A stretch of DNA of 64,000 nt from Prostheceraeus crozeri (GCA_907163375.1 CAJQUW010015608.1:1-64000), one strand, 5' to 3'. Shown: positions 12,673-23,282, counted from the stretch's first letter. Made by a program: numbers and translations. The notes: generated by a model from the letters alone, not told the origin.

Positions 12673-12787
12673 TTAGGAATATCCACTTTTTTCCACCACA
12701 TTTGCCTTCTTCGGACGCGGTTCAAACTCCTCGAGGGTAGATGGAACGATACCTTCCTCATCTTCCTCAAGCAATCTCACGAAGCTG
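12673..12787 (-). CDS. possible terminal exon of a host gene
   Basis: On the minus strand a splice-acceptor-like sequence (TTTTCCCTTTCAG) is followed by an open frame of about 37 codons: FVRLLEEDEEGIVPSTLEEF, then EPRPKKANVVEKSGYS and a TAA. The codons are balanced and the peptide is acidic then basic, unlike the random frames around it. Its GC content is higher than the flanks. I do not recognise the protein, and no upstream exon could be identified in the next few kilobases, which are full of repeats. It may be a genuine 3' exon, an exon of a transposon-borne gene, or chance. Confidence 0.42.
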
Positions 12788-12901
12788 AAAGGGAAAACAT
12801 GATTTTAAAAGTTACAAGAAAAAGAGAGTCGACTGAAAAACGTAAACATAAGGCTCGACGACATACATGTAGGTGAGTTCGCTTACAAATGCCACTACAA
12901 T

Positions 12902-12972
12902 GGATCGTGGCTCAGTTGGTATGGACTACAGGTTCAATTAACCGTGGATCGTAGGCTCGCATCCTGCCAGTA
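12902..12972 (+). other. tRNA-like SINE head or tRNA pseudogene
   Basis: It contains an A-box-like TGGCTCAGTTGGT (12908-12920) and a B-box-like GGCTCGCATCC (12954-12964) at the spacing of a Pol III internal promoter. The first and last bases do not pair into an acceptor stem, so it is not a working tRNA gene. A tRNA-derived SINE remnant is the likeliest reading. Confidence 0.5.
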
Positions 12973-13054
12973 ACTTATCTTTTGCGCTATTTTGTTTATC
13001 TCATTTCATTGTCAATTGCTTTTTGGTAAATGAATAAAAATGTACAATATAAAT

Positions 13055-13435
13055 ATGCTGAATATTTGGCAAAGCGTCAGAATCGAGTTGACTGTGAAGT
13101 GGAGGTTCAATTTGTTCAATTGGCAGCATTGACAATATCCGCATTGACTTAGGTGATAGGGTAGCATTAGTACCTGGGCCCCCGCCAATTTTCCGCTTTT
13201 TGCTTTCCTGTTTTAGGCTCTTCCACAAGCTCTTGATGCTCTTCAACTCTCTTTTAGTTGCATTTTTGGAATTAGATTCATTACATATAGATAGCCAGGG
13301 AACTTCTTTTTTTTCATTGCTTTGGCGTCGGTTTCCTTATCGTCATTGTCTTCGTAGTGACCATTCTCTATCAATTCTGATAGTTAATTTATCTCGGTAC
13401 TTGTGAAATTGCTGTTGTGTTTACGGTCTGTCATT
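13055..13435 (-). pseudogene. Myb/SANT-like DNA-binding protein relic
   Basis: Minus-strand frames contain in order NFTSTEIN near 13390, LSELIENGHYEDNDDKETDA near 13340-13380, KRELKSIKSLWKSLKQESKK and KIGGGPG near 13170-13245, and LDSDALPNI near 13070. This order (FT..E...L.ELIE, ..LK..W..LK..., GGGP, DSD) is the signature of the Myb/SANT-like domain of Harbinger-associated and related nuclear proteins. A stop and at least one frameshift interrupt it. It may derive from a Harbinger element, but no Harbinger transposase is visible nearby. Confidence 0.5.
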
Positions 13436-14474
13436 GGCATTAATGAGCGACTGTTCATGTTTCTTCCTTGTTCTAGCGACTGCCTTTACCTTCATCAGTA
13501 TATTTTCATATACCAGACAAGGGGGAATTCCCTCCCCCCCCCGAAATGAAATCTGAGCGGGGCACAATCTCTGTGTTTTACATTTTTGTGTCATAATTCA
13601 ACGCTATGCAATGCATCATGACACTCGCTTGCGGCTCAAATGAAGAAACACTTTACAGCAAAAAAGTGTCTTTTCCGATATCATATCATGTGTATTTAGC
13701 TTCTGCAATTTTGCAACTTTTTATCAAGGTATGCAAAATGCGTATTGTAGTTGTACATGAGCATACTTCAAGGCATAATGTTTAAAAAAATCTAAGGGCT
13801 ACATCTGAAGATATTATGTATAACTTTGTATAAGCTGTATGATTTTATGTTAATCGCGTATCATGAATGATCAATAAAAGACAAAATCAGATCATGATCA
13901 AATCAGATATGAATGAATATTAGGGCTTCTTCTGATTTACGAAATTATTGAGTATAGGCTTATGTCAATTAAGTCACGTTTCTTGTCTCCTCCTCCCCCC
14001 CCCCCCCCGGAGATGAAATCCCGGCAACGCGACTGCACACTGGACAGCCTTGTGTATAGAGCGATCAGTTAGAAACCAAGGAGATCTAGATATCTATGAA
14101 AGTAAAGATATCTAGATCTCCATGTTAGAAACATAGCTGCTTGTTTTAGGCTGTTCGTGCGGTAAAGTTTCCCATTTCCTATGTACTTTGTAAGTCATTT
14201 TAAGAATTACTGTCAACCTTATGAATAATCTTCTTTGTCTGCACATGCACTCTGTAAGTGCAACCTGTACACCGTTGAAATCAGCTAAAATAACCATTTA
14301 ACTTAACAGAAGAGCTTCAGTGGAAAATGTCCGTAAACATCTGTTGAGAATTATGACGTCACAATTTCATGAGTGATAACGTAGCAGTTGAAAACCTTTC
14401 ATATCAGATAAGCAGCGTCTGTTTTTACGGATATTTTCAGTTCAAACTGTAAGTAACCGTTTAGCCAATTTTAG
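13436..14474. other. no gene; two poly-C tracts and a small hairpin
   Basis: Poly-C runs lie near 13538-13553 and 13990-14008, each followed by a similar ATGAAATC word. A perfect 16-bp inverted repeat (GGAGATCTAGATATCT) with a 10-base loop lies at 14080-14121. The AAGGAGATCTAGAT word recurs at 49490 and, inverted, at 56447. Confidence 0.55.
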
Positions 14475-15010
14475 CATTCAATTTGTACGGAGATCTACTG
14501 ATTGTATTTTGCAGCGTGCGTGCATATTTTTAGCTTTGTTGTAGTCCTCAAAATTCAGCATATTTGAAGAAACGGCTCTCTGAGGCAATTTGTGGTAATA
14601 ATTTAATTCGGCAAAATGAAGAAAAATCAGCATCCTGTTAATTTACCTCCCACCACAGTACGAGACCTTTCGTCAACTCTCACCGGGTGATGACAGTCTA
14701 TGCAAGAAGCAAATGCAAATGAGACAGCGTAAGAGAAAGATGACTCAACCAAGATACCAATGAATGGAACTGTTTTGGCAGCTACATCGGACGGAAAAGC
14801 TGGACAAGAATGACGAACTGCCCGCCTGTGAAAGAGCGCGGCAGGCGTCCTCGAAGCAGCGGTGAACGAGAAGAATAAACAACCCGGGAGAATGCCGTTT
14901 TTTCGATGTATCAAGGCAATGAATTTTATACTTCCATTGAGTTTTTCTTTCGGATCTTTATCTTCTTCTAGCTCGACATGTAAATTATGCTGACAATTTG
15001 ACCTTAGTGG
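14475..15010. repeat. inverted repeat block C, copy 1
   Basis: Matches the reverse complement of 57640-58145, including AAGAAACGGCTCTCTGAGGC, GGCAAAATGAAGAAAAATCA and CACCGGGTGATGACAGTCTA. A 160-codon minus-strand frame (14627-15109) crosses it, but the differences between the two copies are mostly amino-acid changing, so I read it as a noncoding repeat. Confidence 0.75.
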
Positions 15011-15589
15011 AGGCTGACACCACGACATCGGGGGATCAGAGCGGTCAGATATCCGGGATATATAATAGGATAGATGAAAATGATTCTGAACAAACAGAGG
15101 AGTCGACAAATGATCATAAGAAGCTCAATAGAGGAGTATTCACCAACTCATGGTGACATTCAAATCGTAATTGAAATCGTTATTTTGAGAGTGAAATGGT
15201 GCAATGACCTAAGATTCAGCTAGGAGATTCAGAGTGTCAATGAGCTGAAATTCAGTGCAGAGAGTCCCAAGATTCAGCTACAAATCTGATTCATGTCATC
15301 TTCGATCGTTGATTACCTGACGAATAGTGTACATGTGGGAAATAGTGAGGCTGGAAAAGACTGGATATTCCATCTCTACATTTTTTGCATTAAATATCAA
15401 TTCTAATGTGAAATTTGTGATCATGATCTCCCTAATGTTAAATATACTTGACGTAACACACAGGTGCCGCATTAGAGATTGATTATCTAGAATCTGCGAC
15501 TCAATGACAGCAAAAATAGTTTGATATCAATATTTGAGAAACATTGACCAATCGATTGATTTCTTGCAAAATATGGTTAGGTTCACAGA
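15011..15589. other. no gene recognised
   Basis: A spacer between repeat blocks C and B. A short phrase about a preserved AGATTCAGCTA word appears near 15211 and 15269; otherwise nothing is recognised. Confidence 0.5.
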
Positions 15590-16075
15590 ATTGAATATTT
15601 TGTTTATCTGCTTCAGTTTACTAGAAGTGTGATTAATACGAAATCGCCGGCACATCGAGGAACTTACTAAGTGGGCAAAAAGGAATTCCTAATACCCTAC
15701 AGAGATAGGAAATAAAGTCGTGCGTCGCTTGCGGATTACTATAAATTCCTTCAAAATGATCCGATCGCAACTATTCCTTCAGATTCGAAGAATTCAGATC
15801 ATTGAGCACAAGTTTTCTAGATAATGTTTGCCTTCCGATCATTACTAAGGAAAATAGCAGGCGTACGAAAATTAGCTCACTTAATGATTTCACATCCTCT
15901 CCTCGGCATTTCTCACTGCATAGTGCATACACTTAAACGAATGTCAACCAAGACAGCGATGTGTGTTTTGGTGTGTGCGAAGTGATAGAGGCGAAACACG
16001 CACGCCTCTCTCACTGGCTATGGCGTCCTCGGCTGACAGCTTATTGTTTGCCATTTCCAACAGTTAATGATGCAC
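15590..16075. repeat. inverted repeat block B, copy 1
   Basis: Matches the reverse complement of 62165-62655. Shared words include AAAAAGGAATTCCTAATACC, TCGTGCGTCGCTTGCGGATT, TTTTGGTGTGTGCGAAGTGA and ACAGCTTATTGTTTGCCATT. No protein motif is seen in either copy. Confidence 0.75.
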
Positions 16076-16496
16076 GCATTGTCCATTATGCCTTGACAGA
16101 ATTTTCGAGCTTGCTAACTTAGCCAAAGATTAAAAATTTCCCATCTCTGGATGTTGAAGTTTTAGAAACAATTAGTTTGTCCTCAACGAAGATCATCTAT
16201 CTCTATATATTAATAGATAGGAGCTACCACTGATATTTTTGTACTCATCATGGTTCCAAATTTCCCGCGAGTTTACAGTCTTAACTGTCTTTGAACTTTG
16301 CAACAGCTCATCTTTCCAACCGACATTGCATGTCCCAATTGTACATTGTCTTAATCATGCATCTAACAGAATGCATTCTAGGTCAATGAAAATCATTGAA
16401 TTGGATCATAGATGGCTGAAACTTGTGCGGTTGTGCACTGTATTTATTTGTATATGTAGATTAATTCAATTTCCTTAGTTACAAACCGTAAGCTTA

Positions 16497-17025
16497 CAGT
16501 GCGCGACAGCAAGTTGTAAACTTGGCATAAATCTACGGACACGTACATTTTTCAACACCTTCTAAATTTTTTTGCTATTAGGAAATATCGACAAATTTAT
16601 AATCATCTGAAAGAGAATTTTCGGATCTATCATTTGAATGTTGTTGAATTAATTGTTTTTGAAATTGGTGGTTCCTAGAGGCCCATAAACCCGAAAGCCC
16701 CAAAGTTTCTTTGACTTGTTTTGACATGCGCATAAATCAATTTGAAACATTCTCCTTGTGATATTCAAAACCGTCACAAGATTGGCTTTCAGAAAATATA
16801 TAGTTTGACAGTGTTTTGTCGAAGTTTATAGGCAATATTTTGAAAGTAGTATAGATAGAAAATGTGGCGATTTTTTCATTTTCAGAATATTTCTTCGAAG
16901 GGCCTTAAATTTACCCAACAAAAGCTGAAAAAACTAGTTTTGAGGTAAATAAATGCCACTAGTTAGTTAACAGCGTTATTCTGCTATTATCGCAACACAT
17001 TCTGAACGCATTCTGTCGCGCACTG
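16497..17025. mobile_element. TA-flanked MITE with CAGTGCGCGACAG ends
   Basis: A 529-bp element flanked by TA (16495-16496, 17026-17027). It begins CAGTGCGCGACAG and ends CTGTCGCGCACTG, a perfect 13-bp terminal inverted repeat. It has no coding capacity. The TA duplication and CAGT-type ends fit a non-autonomous Tc1/mariner derivative. Confidence 0.8.
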
Positions 17026-17027
17026 TA

Positions 17028-17517
17028 CATGGTTCAGTGATTTGAGCTTTATTTTTTGTCTAAAACATTGTGGACTCACGTTCTTAAAGTAAATTATGAT
17101 CATTTCTAGAGGATAATTAGATTTCTATGATGATGTCACTAGTCGACATGTTGCCTATTGATGTAGGGCCTCTTGTCTATTTCAATTGCAACGTTGCAAC
17201 CTTCCAATGATCACCGTAAGGTGGAGCATACCAAAAACTTTATCCTAATCAGTCATGATATGATTCTAATCTCGATGATACAGTTACAGCAACCGCCAGA
17301 AACAGGATGAGTAGTCTGTCTCTGAGTGATCATTAACAGCAGGCAACTATTATGCTTCTTTATGTAGGCCTATCTCTAAACAGTGTTAACGCCCAGAAAT
17401 AGGTTGCGCCATCTCCTCCTATAAGGATCGTCCCATACCCATGCAAAGTCATTAGCCTATATGTACATTCATTTATATATAAGCGTTTTAGAGGGCGGCG
17501 TTTATTAGCCATAGCCC
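17028..17517. other. no gene recognised
   Basis: Unassigned DNA between two MITEs. Confidence 0.5.
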
Positions 17518-17519
17518 TA

Positions 17520-17965
17520 CACTAGGTGACATGCCACGCGTAATTCACGCGTGATTACGGAACACCCCAAACATCCGTGGTTAAAGACGTTCTACTCTTC
17601 TACGCGCGTACATGTGCGCTGCACTAAGAGTCAAAAATCACTTGATCTGATGCTGTGAAAACGTGGGGAATGTTTACGAATACGCGCGCGCGAGCGTTTA
17701 TAGTTTGCGCGTCGTCTACGCTACCGCTTGAACCACGGATGAACCGCTAAGCATGTTCAGTCTTCCCTGAGCATGAAATTGAGGTCCTATCACATTGTTT
17801 AGCCTCTGATACATGCAGACACATGAGACGCAAAGTCTATATAACAGGACCGCCGAAAGATGTTGCAGCAATGTCACGCATAGCCACGGATGTTTGGGGT
17901 CATGTGCAATTACGCGTAGTTTACGCGTGAATTACGCGCAATTGAGCGTGGCATGTCACCTAGCG
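17520..17965. mobile_element. CpG-rich foldback MITE
   Basis: A 446-bp element flanked by TA (17518-17519, 17966-17967). The ends CACTAGGTGACATGCCACGC and the reverse complement of GGCATGTCACCTAGCG form inverted arms of about 60-80 bp, ending inside at CCCCAAACATCCGTGG. The element is full of CG dinucleotides (repeated ACGCGT, TACGCG and GCGCGCG words), unlike its AT-rich surroundings. No coding frame. Confidence 0.78.
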
Positions 17966-17967
17966 TA

Positions 17968-18767
17968 TAGCGCTTATAGCCATGTTGAGTGTGCACATAA
18001 TAGGCTTACTTAATGCTACGTTACGCAGGCGGTACGAAAGTACATGTACTTGCCTAAATGTCAATTGAACTCGAGTGAAAATGACAGACTGAAAGACGAA
18101 GACAATTGAATTTTCCATTTAATTCATAGTTTCTTTTCTATTACATGAAATAGACTTCTGTGACGTTTCACATACTAAGAAGATTTCATGAGTAGAAACA
18201 TGTCATGATACAAAAACAAAAACGCGCAAAAACTGAATACTTCAATTTTCACTATAGCAATCTTTGGACTTTGTCTAACCTTTGTCGTCTAACCGAAACG
18301 ACAAAAGTGGTTGACCGACATTTTTCTTCAATAAAATTGCAATTACATCATAAAAATTCAATTGCAATTACAGTTGAACTTTCACAATTACAATTACTTC
18401 AAAACTTCTAATTAATTACACAATTACAATTATTGTAATCGTCCCAACCCTGAACCAGACGTACTTTCTCTCTCACTGTTTCTTAGTGTGAATATTTCCT
18501 ATCTTCAGTTCGTCTTTATATCTAGAAATCCTTCTATGCGAACTGCTCCGAGACCATGTTGGAAATGTACGAAATACAGAGCAGAAAATTGCAGCTTAAC
18601 TTTTCATGAATCTTACTATCACTGACTTGCTGGTTCCTACACGTTGTATTCTCTTAATCTTGATCAGGCAATGGTTTTCGGAATCCTTTGTTGGCAAAGT
18701 GTGAACACATTTTGTCATCAATCTATTTTTTCAGAAATTGGCCGTTAATTTCATTTCTTGACGTTCG
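17968..18767. other. no gene; AATTACAATTAC tract ending in a hAT-like terminus
   Basis: At 18330-18435 there is a run of CAATTACAATTA words that ends CGTCCCAACCCTG near 18440-18452. The reverse complement, CAGGGTTGGGACG, looks like the end of a hAT-type element, but the partner end and a target duplication were not found. The rest is unassigned. Confidence 0.35.
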
Positions 18768-19376
18768 CTTCACTGGTGAGAGGGATGCTGAGTGCTCCTA
18801 TCCCGACAATTTCATCTATCACATGAACGAAAGAAGATACGAGCTCCACATTTCAAATAGCTTGTTTTCTACGTTCTCCACAGCTTTCCACCAATTTTGA
18901 ATGACATAGTTTAAACATCTTCGTCAAAATGAGATTTCAAAAAATTGATTGTTCGACAGATTTGTCGAATTTTGAACTATTTTTTGCTTTGAATGTTTTC
19001 AGGTGTCCTTATATGATATTAAAACTATTGGAATTTATAAAAGAAAATGTTCTCGTGTCAATTTGAACACAAGACGATAATTCCCTTGTAGATTCTATTT
19101 AGCCTTCGACGCTTTGAATTTAAAAAAAAGACATTGTAACCACAGGAAAAATCATGACTTTGCATTTGACCTCCACAGTGACCTTCAATATAAAAAAAAC
19201 ATGATTTTCTAACTCCTCGTGTTAGAGCTTTCATTTGGTGTGTCTTGCTTTGAATTTGGTCAAATAGTTTCTGAGATGCGACAAGATATAATAAAATAGT
19301 AAAAATCATCTTTTTGACCTTTAACCTTACATTTAACCTCCACAATGACCTTGTATATCAAAACAATGATAATATT
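18768..19376 (+). repeat. left arm of a long inverted repeat
   Basis: Matches the reverse complement of 21303-21770 across several hundred bases, for example CTCCACATTT, CCACAGCTTTCCACCAATTT, AGGTGTCCTTAT and the TTACATTTAACCTCCACAATG block at the inner edge. 19150-19460 also holds two imperfect tandem copies of a unit of about 160 bp containing TTTGACCTCCACAGTGACCTT. This may be one end of a DNA element whose middle has been replaced by other insertions. Confidence 0.7.
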
Positions 19377-19899
19377 CTGACTCGTCATGGGGGCTTTCAT
19401 TTGATGCATTTAGTTTTGAACTTGTGCCTTTAGTTTCGGAAATGAGCAGGAGGCCGTGAGCGCCCCCCCCAGCAGGATTTGTTTGTCAAAACACCCCAGT
19501 GAGGCAAGGTTTAATGAAGGAATGTTTATGTCAATGACAAATTACATTGCTACATATGTTTTTCGCTGCGGTAGAATTTATCAGCCGGCAGAATTCTTTC
19601 AACATTCTCAATTAATGTATTAATCGGGTATTTCAAACTTTTCATTTTGTGTCCGTGTATATCAACCCTTTTAATATTTGTTTGGTAGACTTACATTTTC
19701 CTCCGTTCTCAAGTTTTGTTGATTCAAAGATCTTCTAACATATTAACTTACTAAAATTCCTACAAAGAAAGCCTGCTTATCAAAAGTTGTGTAGCAGTCT
19801 AGGCTGAAGCGAGCCAGCTGATCACAGGTTTTTTCTTTCTCTTTTGTGATATTTTTTACCAATTAGTTAGGTCCTGGAGGTATTTATGCGTAATTTTTT

Positions 19900-20120
19900 G
19901 ATTCATCGCACGTAATTTTGGATTCTCGCTAATATAGAGAGATTTTAAATGTTTTGCATGCGAAGAATACTGACTTCTTTTCGCATATTCGTATGTTTGG
20001 CATGTAGCGATACGAACAATTCCTTCTGTGATTGGCTGCTGATTAAGAACAACATACAAAAACATATTTTGGTATCCATCCTTCGCATGTGTTTGGTAGT
20101 GAGCGGCTTCCAGATAAACT
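19900..20120. repeat. MITE family 1, degenerate fragment (copy F)
   Basis: It contains TGTAGCGATACGAACAATTC, CTGTGATTGGCTG and scattered TTCGTATG and TTTGGTATC words in the order seen at 25220-25400, so it is an old copy in the same orientation as copy C. Confidence 0.5.
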
Positions 20121-20794
20121 TGACGGTTTACAAGCAACAATTGATAACCATGCATGTAATAAGTTTCATGCTACTTAAAGGTGCAGTTCGGTCAATTTCA
20201 GAAACGAATTATATTTCTGAATTTCAAAGTATTGAATAACCCCGCATATTTCCTCTCACTTTCCCTTCATCTGTTCGGTAGACTGCCTGCGAATTCATGT
20301 AGAAGATACACAGCAAGCGTGACAGCAAAGGACGTCACAGCTGCCAATTCACGCTTGCTGAGAAGCAGGACGCCATGCACTCGACAGAGGCTTCGTTGTG
20401 GTTGGCTGATGGGATATGAGCCTCGTAGTATCCAAGCAAACAAAGGTAGCTACATTATTCTTGAATGAGATGCGAGTACATCGAAAGATAGCAAAATGAA
20501 GTACATGCGGCAGATCACGATGCAACGCATTCATGCCTACGAAAGGCAAAATACAAGAACAGATTGTTTTTTTATTAGTTGTCAGATTGTGAAATGCACT
20601 TTTGCTACATTTGGACAAAACATCACAAATATACCCACGTACGATTAAATACAAGGAACATGTCAGCAATGCAGTTCAACACAAAATGTTTTTTATCATT
20701 AAGAAAATAATTAGTTAGGGTAGACAATCTATAGCATCTTCACTTTCAAAATCCATCTCCATGTCTTGTACTTCCTTGAACTTGCAGTTGCCAC
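20121..20794. other. no gene recognised
   Basis: Short overlapping frames on both strands without motifs. 20280-20420 has more CG than its surroundings but matches nothing I recognise. Confidence 0.4.
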
Positions 20795-21330
20795 TTAGGT
20801 GACCATGGCGACCAGGTCACGAAACGCAGGACGATCTTGCGCGGCTTCGATGAGGTCTTCAATCGGACGCGTAGATTGGACTTGTGCCATCCAGGAGAGT
20901 CGAGGACAACCGGGAGGACGACGCCATTCCGAAGGTGGAGGAGGCGCCGAAGTGGCGAGGATCTGCCTCGCGGGGGCATCGGCACCAAGACCGGCAACAT
21001 GAGCGAGAAGCCGAAGCCTCCTTCGACGGGCGACGGTTGTCAGGCGCCTTGAGACACCAGATCTGGCATACCAATCGTCATTCGACAGACGCTGGTTGTC
21101 AGGCGCCTTGAGACACCAGCTCTGGTATACCAATCGTCATTCGACAGACGCTGGTTGTCATGCGCGTTGAGACACCAGCTCTGGCATACAGATCGTCATT
21201 CGTCACACGGTGGTACCAGCGAATGGCGTGGATTGGACTGAGACAGAAACGGTGAAAGGTGGCTAGACGAGCTGCCGTGTTGAGGAAGTCATTCGCCGTG
21301 TTGAATATCATCGTTCTGATATTCAAGGTC
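20795..21330 (-). pseudogene. LINE ORF2 C-terminal fragment
   Basis: Minus-strand frames read TAARLATFHRFCLSPIHAIR, WYHRVTNDDLYARAGVS near 21170-21220, then RRRRLRLLAHVAGLGADAPA and RRPPGCPRLSW before a stop at 20795. The order (L..FH..CLR.I..I.W...V.N...Y.RAG, RRLR..GHV.R......PA, RRPPGRPR..W) is the conserved tail of many LINE ORF2 proteins. It is GC-rich in an AT-rich window, and the middle is broken by a tandem repeat. The clade is not named. Confidence 0.68.
21035..21211. repeat. 59-bp tandem repeat, three copies
   Basis: Units start at 21035, 21094 and 21153, each with GGTTGTCAGGCGCCTTGAGA (or a close variant) followed by CACCAGCTCTGG and CGTCATTCG. The period is not a multiple of three, so the expansion happened after the LINE fragment stopped coding. 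Confidence 0.85.
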
Positions 21331-21770
21331 ATTGTGGCTGTCAAATGTAAGGTCAAAGGTCAAAAGGATGATTTTTACTATGGTTCACAATTAATTTCAT
21401 ATTTTTTTTGAATTTAAATTCAAAACGTCGAAGCGTAAGTAGAATCTGCAAGAGAATTATCATCTTCTGTTCAAATTGAGACGAGAACACTTTCGTTTTT
21501 AAATTCAAATAGTTTTAATAAAAATAAGGACACCTGAAAGCATTCAAAGCGAAAATATTTCAAAATTCTACAAATCTGTCGTAACAATCAAATTTTTGAA
21601 ATTTCACTGTGACGAAGGTATTAAGCCGATATCATTTAAAATTGGTGGAAAGCTGTGGAAAACGTAGAAAATAAGATATCTAAAATGTGGAGTTCGCATC
21701 TTCCTTCGTTCAGGAGCTACATGTAGATGAAATTTTTGTTATGGGTCGAGGGAGCGCAGTGAAACGAAGA
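21303..21770 (-). repeat. right arm of a long inverted repeat
   Basis: Inverted partner of 18768-19376. It lacks the second tandem unit of the left arm and ends in a CTCGACCCATAAC-type sequence (minus strand) where the left arm has diverged. Confidence 0.7.
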
Positions 21771-21957
21771 TTAAGTGGAATAAAGGCGGTCTGATTTTGC
21801 AATATTCCTTCAACATCACACATCTTACACATTTAGTCATTTTCTTTGAAATGTTCAGAACATGCTCATCGATATAAAGTGAGCTTGCCTAATTTTAGCT
21901 CATATAAGTGAGCTTGACACATTAATGTTTCAGTCTTAAGTCTATCGGAAAGCTGTA

Positions 21958-22741
21958 CACTGTAAATCGCTCAACACCAATCACATACGAAGGATGCATA
22001 CCAAACTATTTTTTGGTATATTTCCGTATATATTTGCATACTTTTCGTATGTTATTTCAAGTGTGGTATGCTCTACATACTGAAGCCATACCAGCACAAT
22101 GTTAAAGGAAAGCATCAATGATGTCTGAAGTATGTTGATTTAAGGCCTTTTGTCAAGAAAGATCACACTAATGTTGCTACTGTTTTGTAAGTAGTGAGAT
22201 AATGGCATTCAAGAGTCATACTTTCAATACTGAATTCGATTTTAATACATGTAAATTAAAGGCATTTCAGAAATAATCAATCATTAACAATTATGCATTA
22301 TAATATCACAAAATCGTGTTTAGGTAGTTGAAAAAGAAATAGTTAATTAGCCATAAATAAATAAATTATTACCGCAAAGAAAACCTCTTAATACCAACCC
22401 AAATTACGAGCATCTTGATATTAAAGAAGTTATTAATAATTCACAAGACTGGAATTGTCTGCTTACCTGACAAGGGTCTGAAGTCCTAGTGACTTGATAA
22501 TTCAAGCAGAATCGTTAAAAAGGTCGCTTGAATCGTTATCGCTTGAATGGATTGATGCTACTCGACTTTGTTCATAAAGTAGAGTAAATAAACGTCCTGT
22601 GTTACTAGACAAGTAGCAACGACGACATACTCGTGAAGCATAAAATTCACAATAAATCTAATCCAGTTTGATACCACATTATCATAAAGAAATATTCACG
22701 ACTGGTGTTACTGACAAAATGTTATTTGACAGTAGTATGCA

Positions 22742-22742
<1 letters not shown>
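21958..22742 (+). mobile_element. MITE family 1, right-truncated (copy A)
   Basis: It starts with CACTGTAAATCGCTCAACAC, preceded by TA, and runs parallel to 26543 onward (ACCAATCACATACGAAGGAT, GTAGTGAGATAATG, TTCAATACTGAATTCGATTT, GACAAGTAGCAACGACGACA, TTTGACAGTAGTATG). It stops at the TA microsatellite and has no right end. Confidence 0.85.

Positions 22743-22783
<41 letters not shown>
22743..22783. repeat. TA microsatellite
   Basis: About 20 uninterrupted TA units join the truncated MITE to the Penelope-like fragment. Confidence 0.97.
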
Positions 22784-22785
<2 letters not shown>

Positions 22786-23147
22786 TTCAGCCTCTGGCGG
22801 CATCGATCCCGAGCTTTTGTAGAGATACTTTTGACTTTCTTCGTAAATTGCCAACGTCTATAAATGATGAAATTCTTGCTACATTTGATGTCCAGTCTTT
22901 ATATACGAGCATACCTCATAACTTGGGATTAGAGGCACTTAAATATTGGTTGACAGAAAAAAGACACATGATTCCGAATAGAATTACAAATGATTGCATT
23001 TTGGAAGGAATCAGTCTAATCCTCAATAACAATATTTTTACATTTAATGACGCTATATACAAACAAATATCCGGAACAGCTATGAGTACGAAATGTGCTC
23101 CATCCTATGCAAATTTGGTTATGGGCTATTTAGAAGTGATAAATTGA
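22783..23147 (+). pseudogene. Penelope-like element reverse transcriptase fragment
   Basis: About 120 codons read ILATFDVQSLYTSIPHNLGL (the first catalytic aspartate block), then GTAMSTKCAPSYANLVMGYL. These two motifs, TxDVxSLYTxIPH and GTAMGTxxAPSYANLFMGxLE, are typical of Penelope-like retroelements. The frame stops just after the second motif, before the catalytic DD box. No GIY-YIG endonuclease part follows. It is a dead fragment abutting the TA tract on the left and a long hairpin on the right. Confidence 0.8.
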
Positions 23148-23171
23148 GAGAAAGACTAACAGATATTCAAT

Positions 23172-23282
23172 GATGAATCTAACTATCGAACTAAGCGCAC
23201 ACGCTCCACATATCACAGCAAATCATAGAGATTTGTGTGATATGTGGAGCGTGTGCGCTTAGTTCGATAGTTAGACTCATCT
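23172..23282. repeat. near-perfect hairpin, about 52-bp stem and 5-base loop
   Basis: The left arm (23172-23224) and right arm (23230-23281) are inverted copies with one mismatch and one single-base indel, separated by ATAGA. The stem includes CTAACTATCGAACTAAGCGC and ACACGCTCCACATATCAC. Confidence 0.92.

Noticed and set aside
12902-12972. Functional tRNA gene
   Set aside because: The internal promoter boxes are present, but the acceptor and other stems do not pair.
14627-15109. 160-codon minus-strand frame with a relative at 57608-57994 (shared peptide FASCIDCHHPVRVDERSRTV)
   Set aside because: Nearly all base differences between the two copies in this stretch change the amino acid, so there is no sign of selection on the protein. 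It is a repeat with an accidental open frame.
20799-21111. Plus-strand frames of 67-75 codons opposite the LINE tail
   Set aside because: They are antisense shadows in GC-rich sequence; the minus strand carries the LINE motifs.
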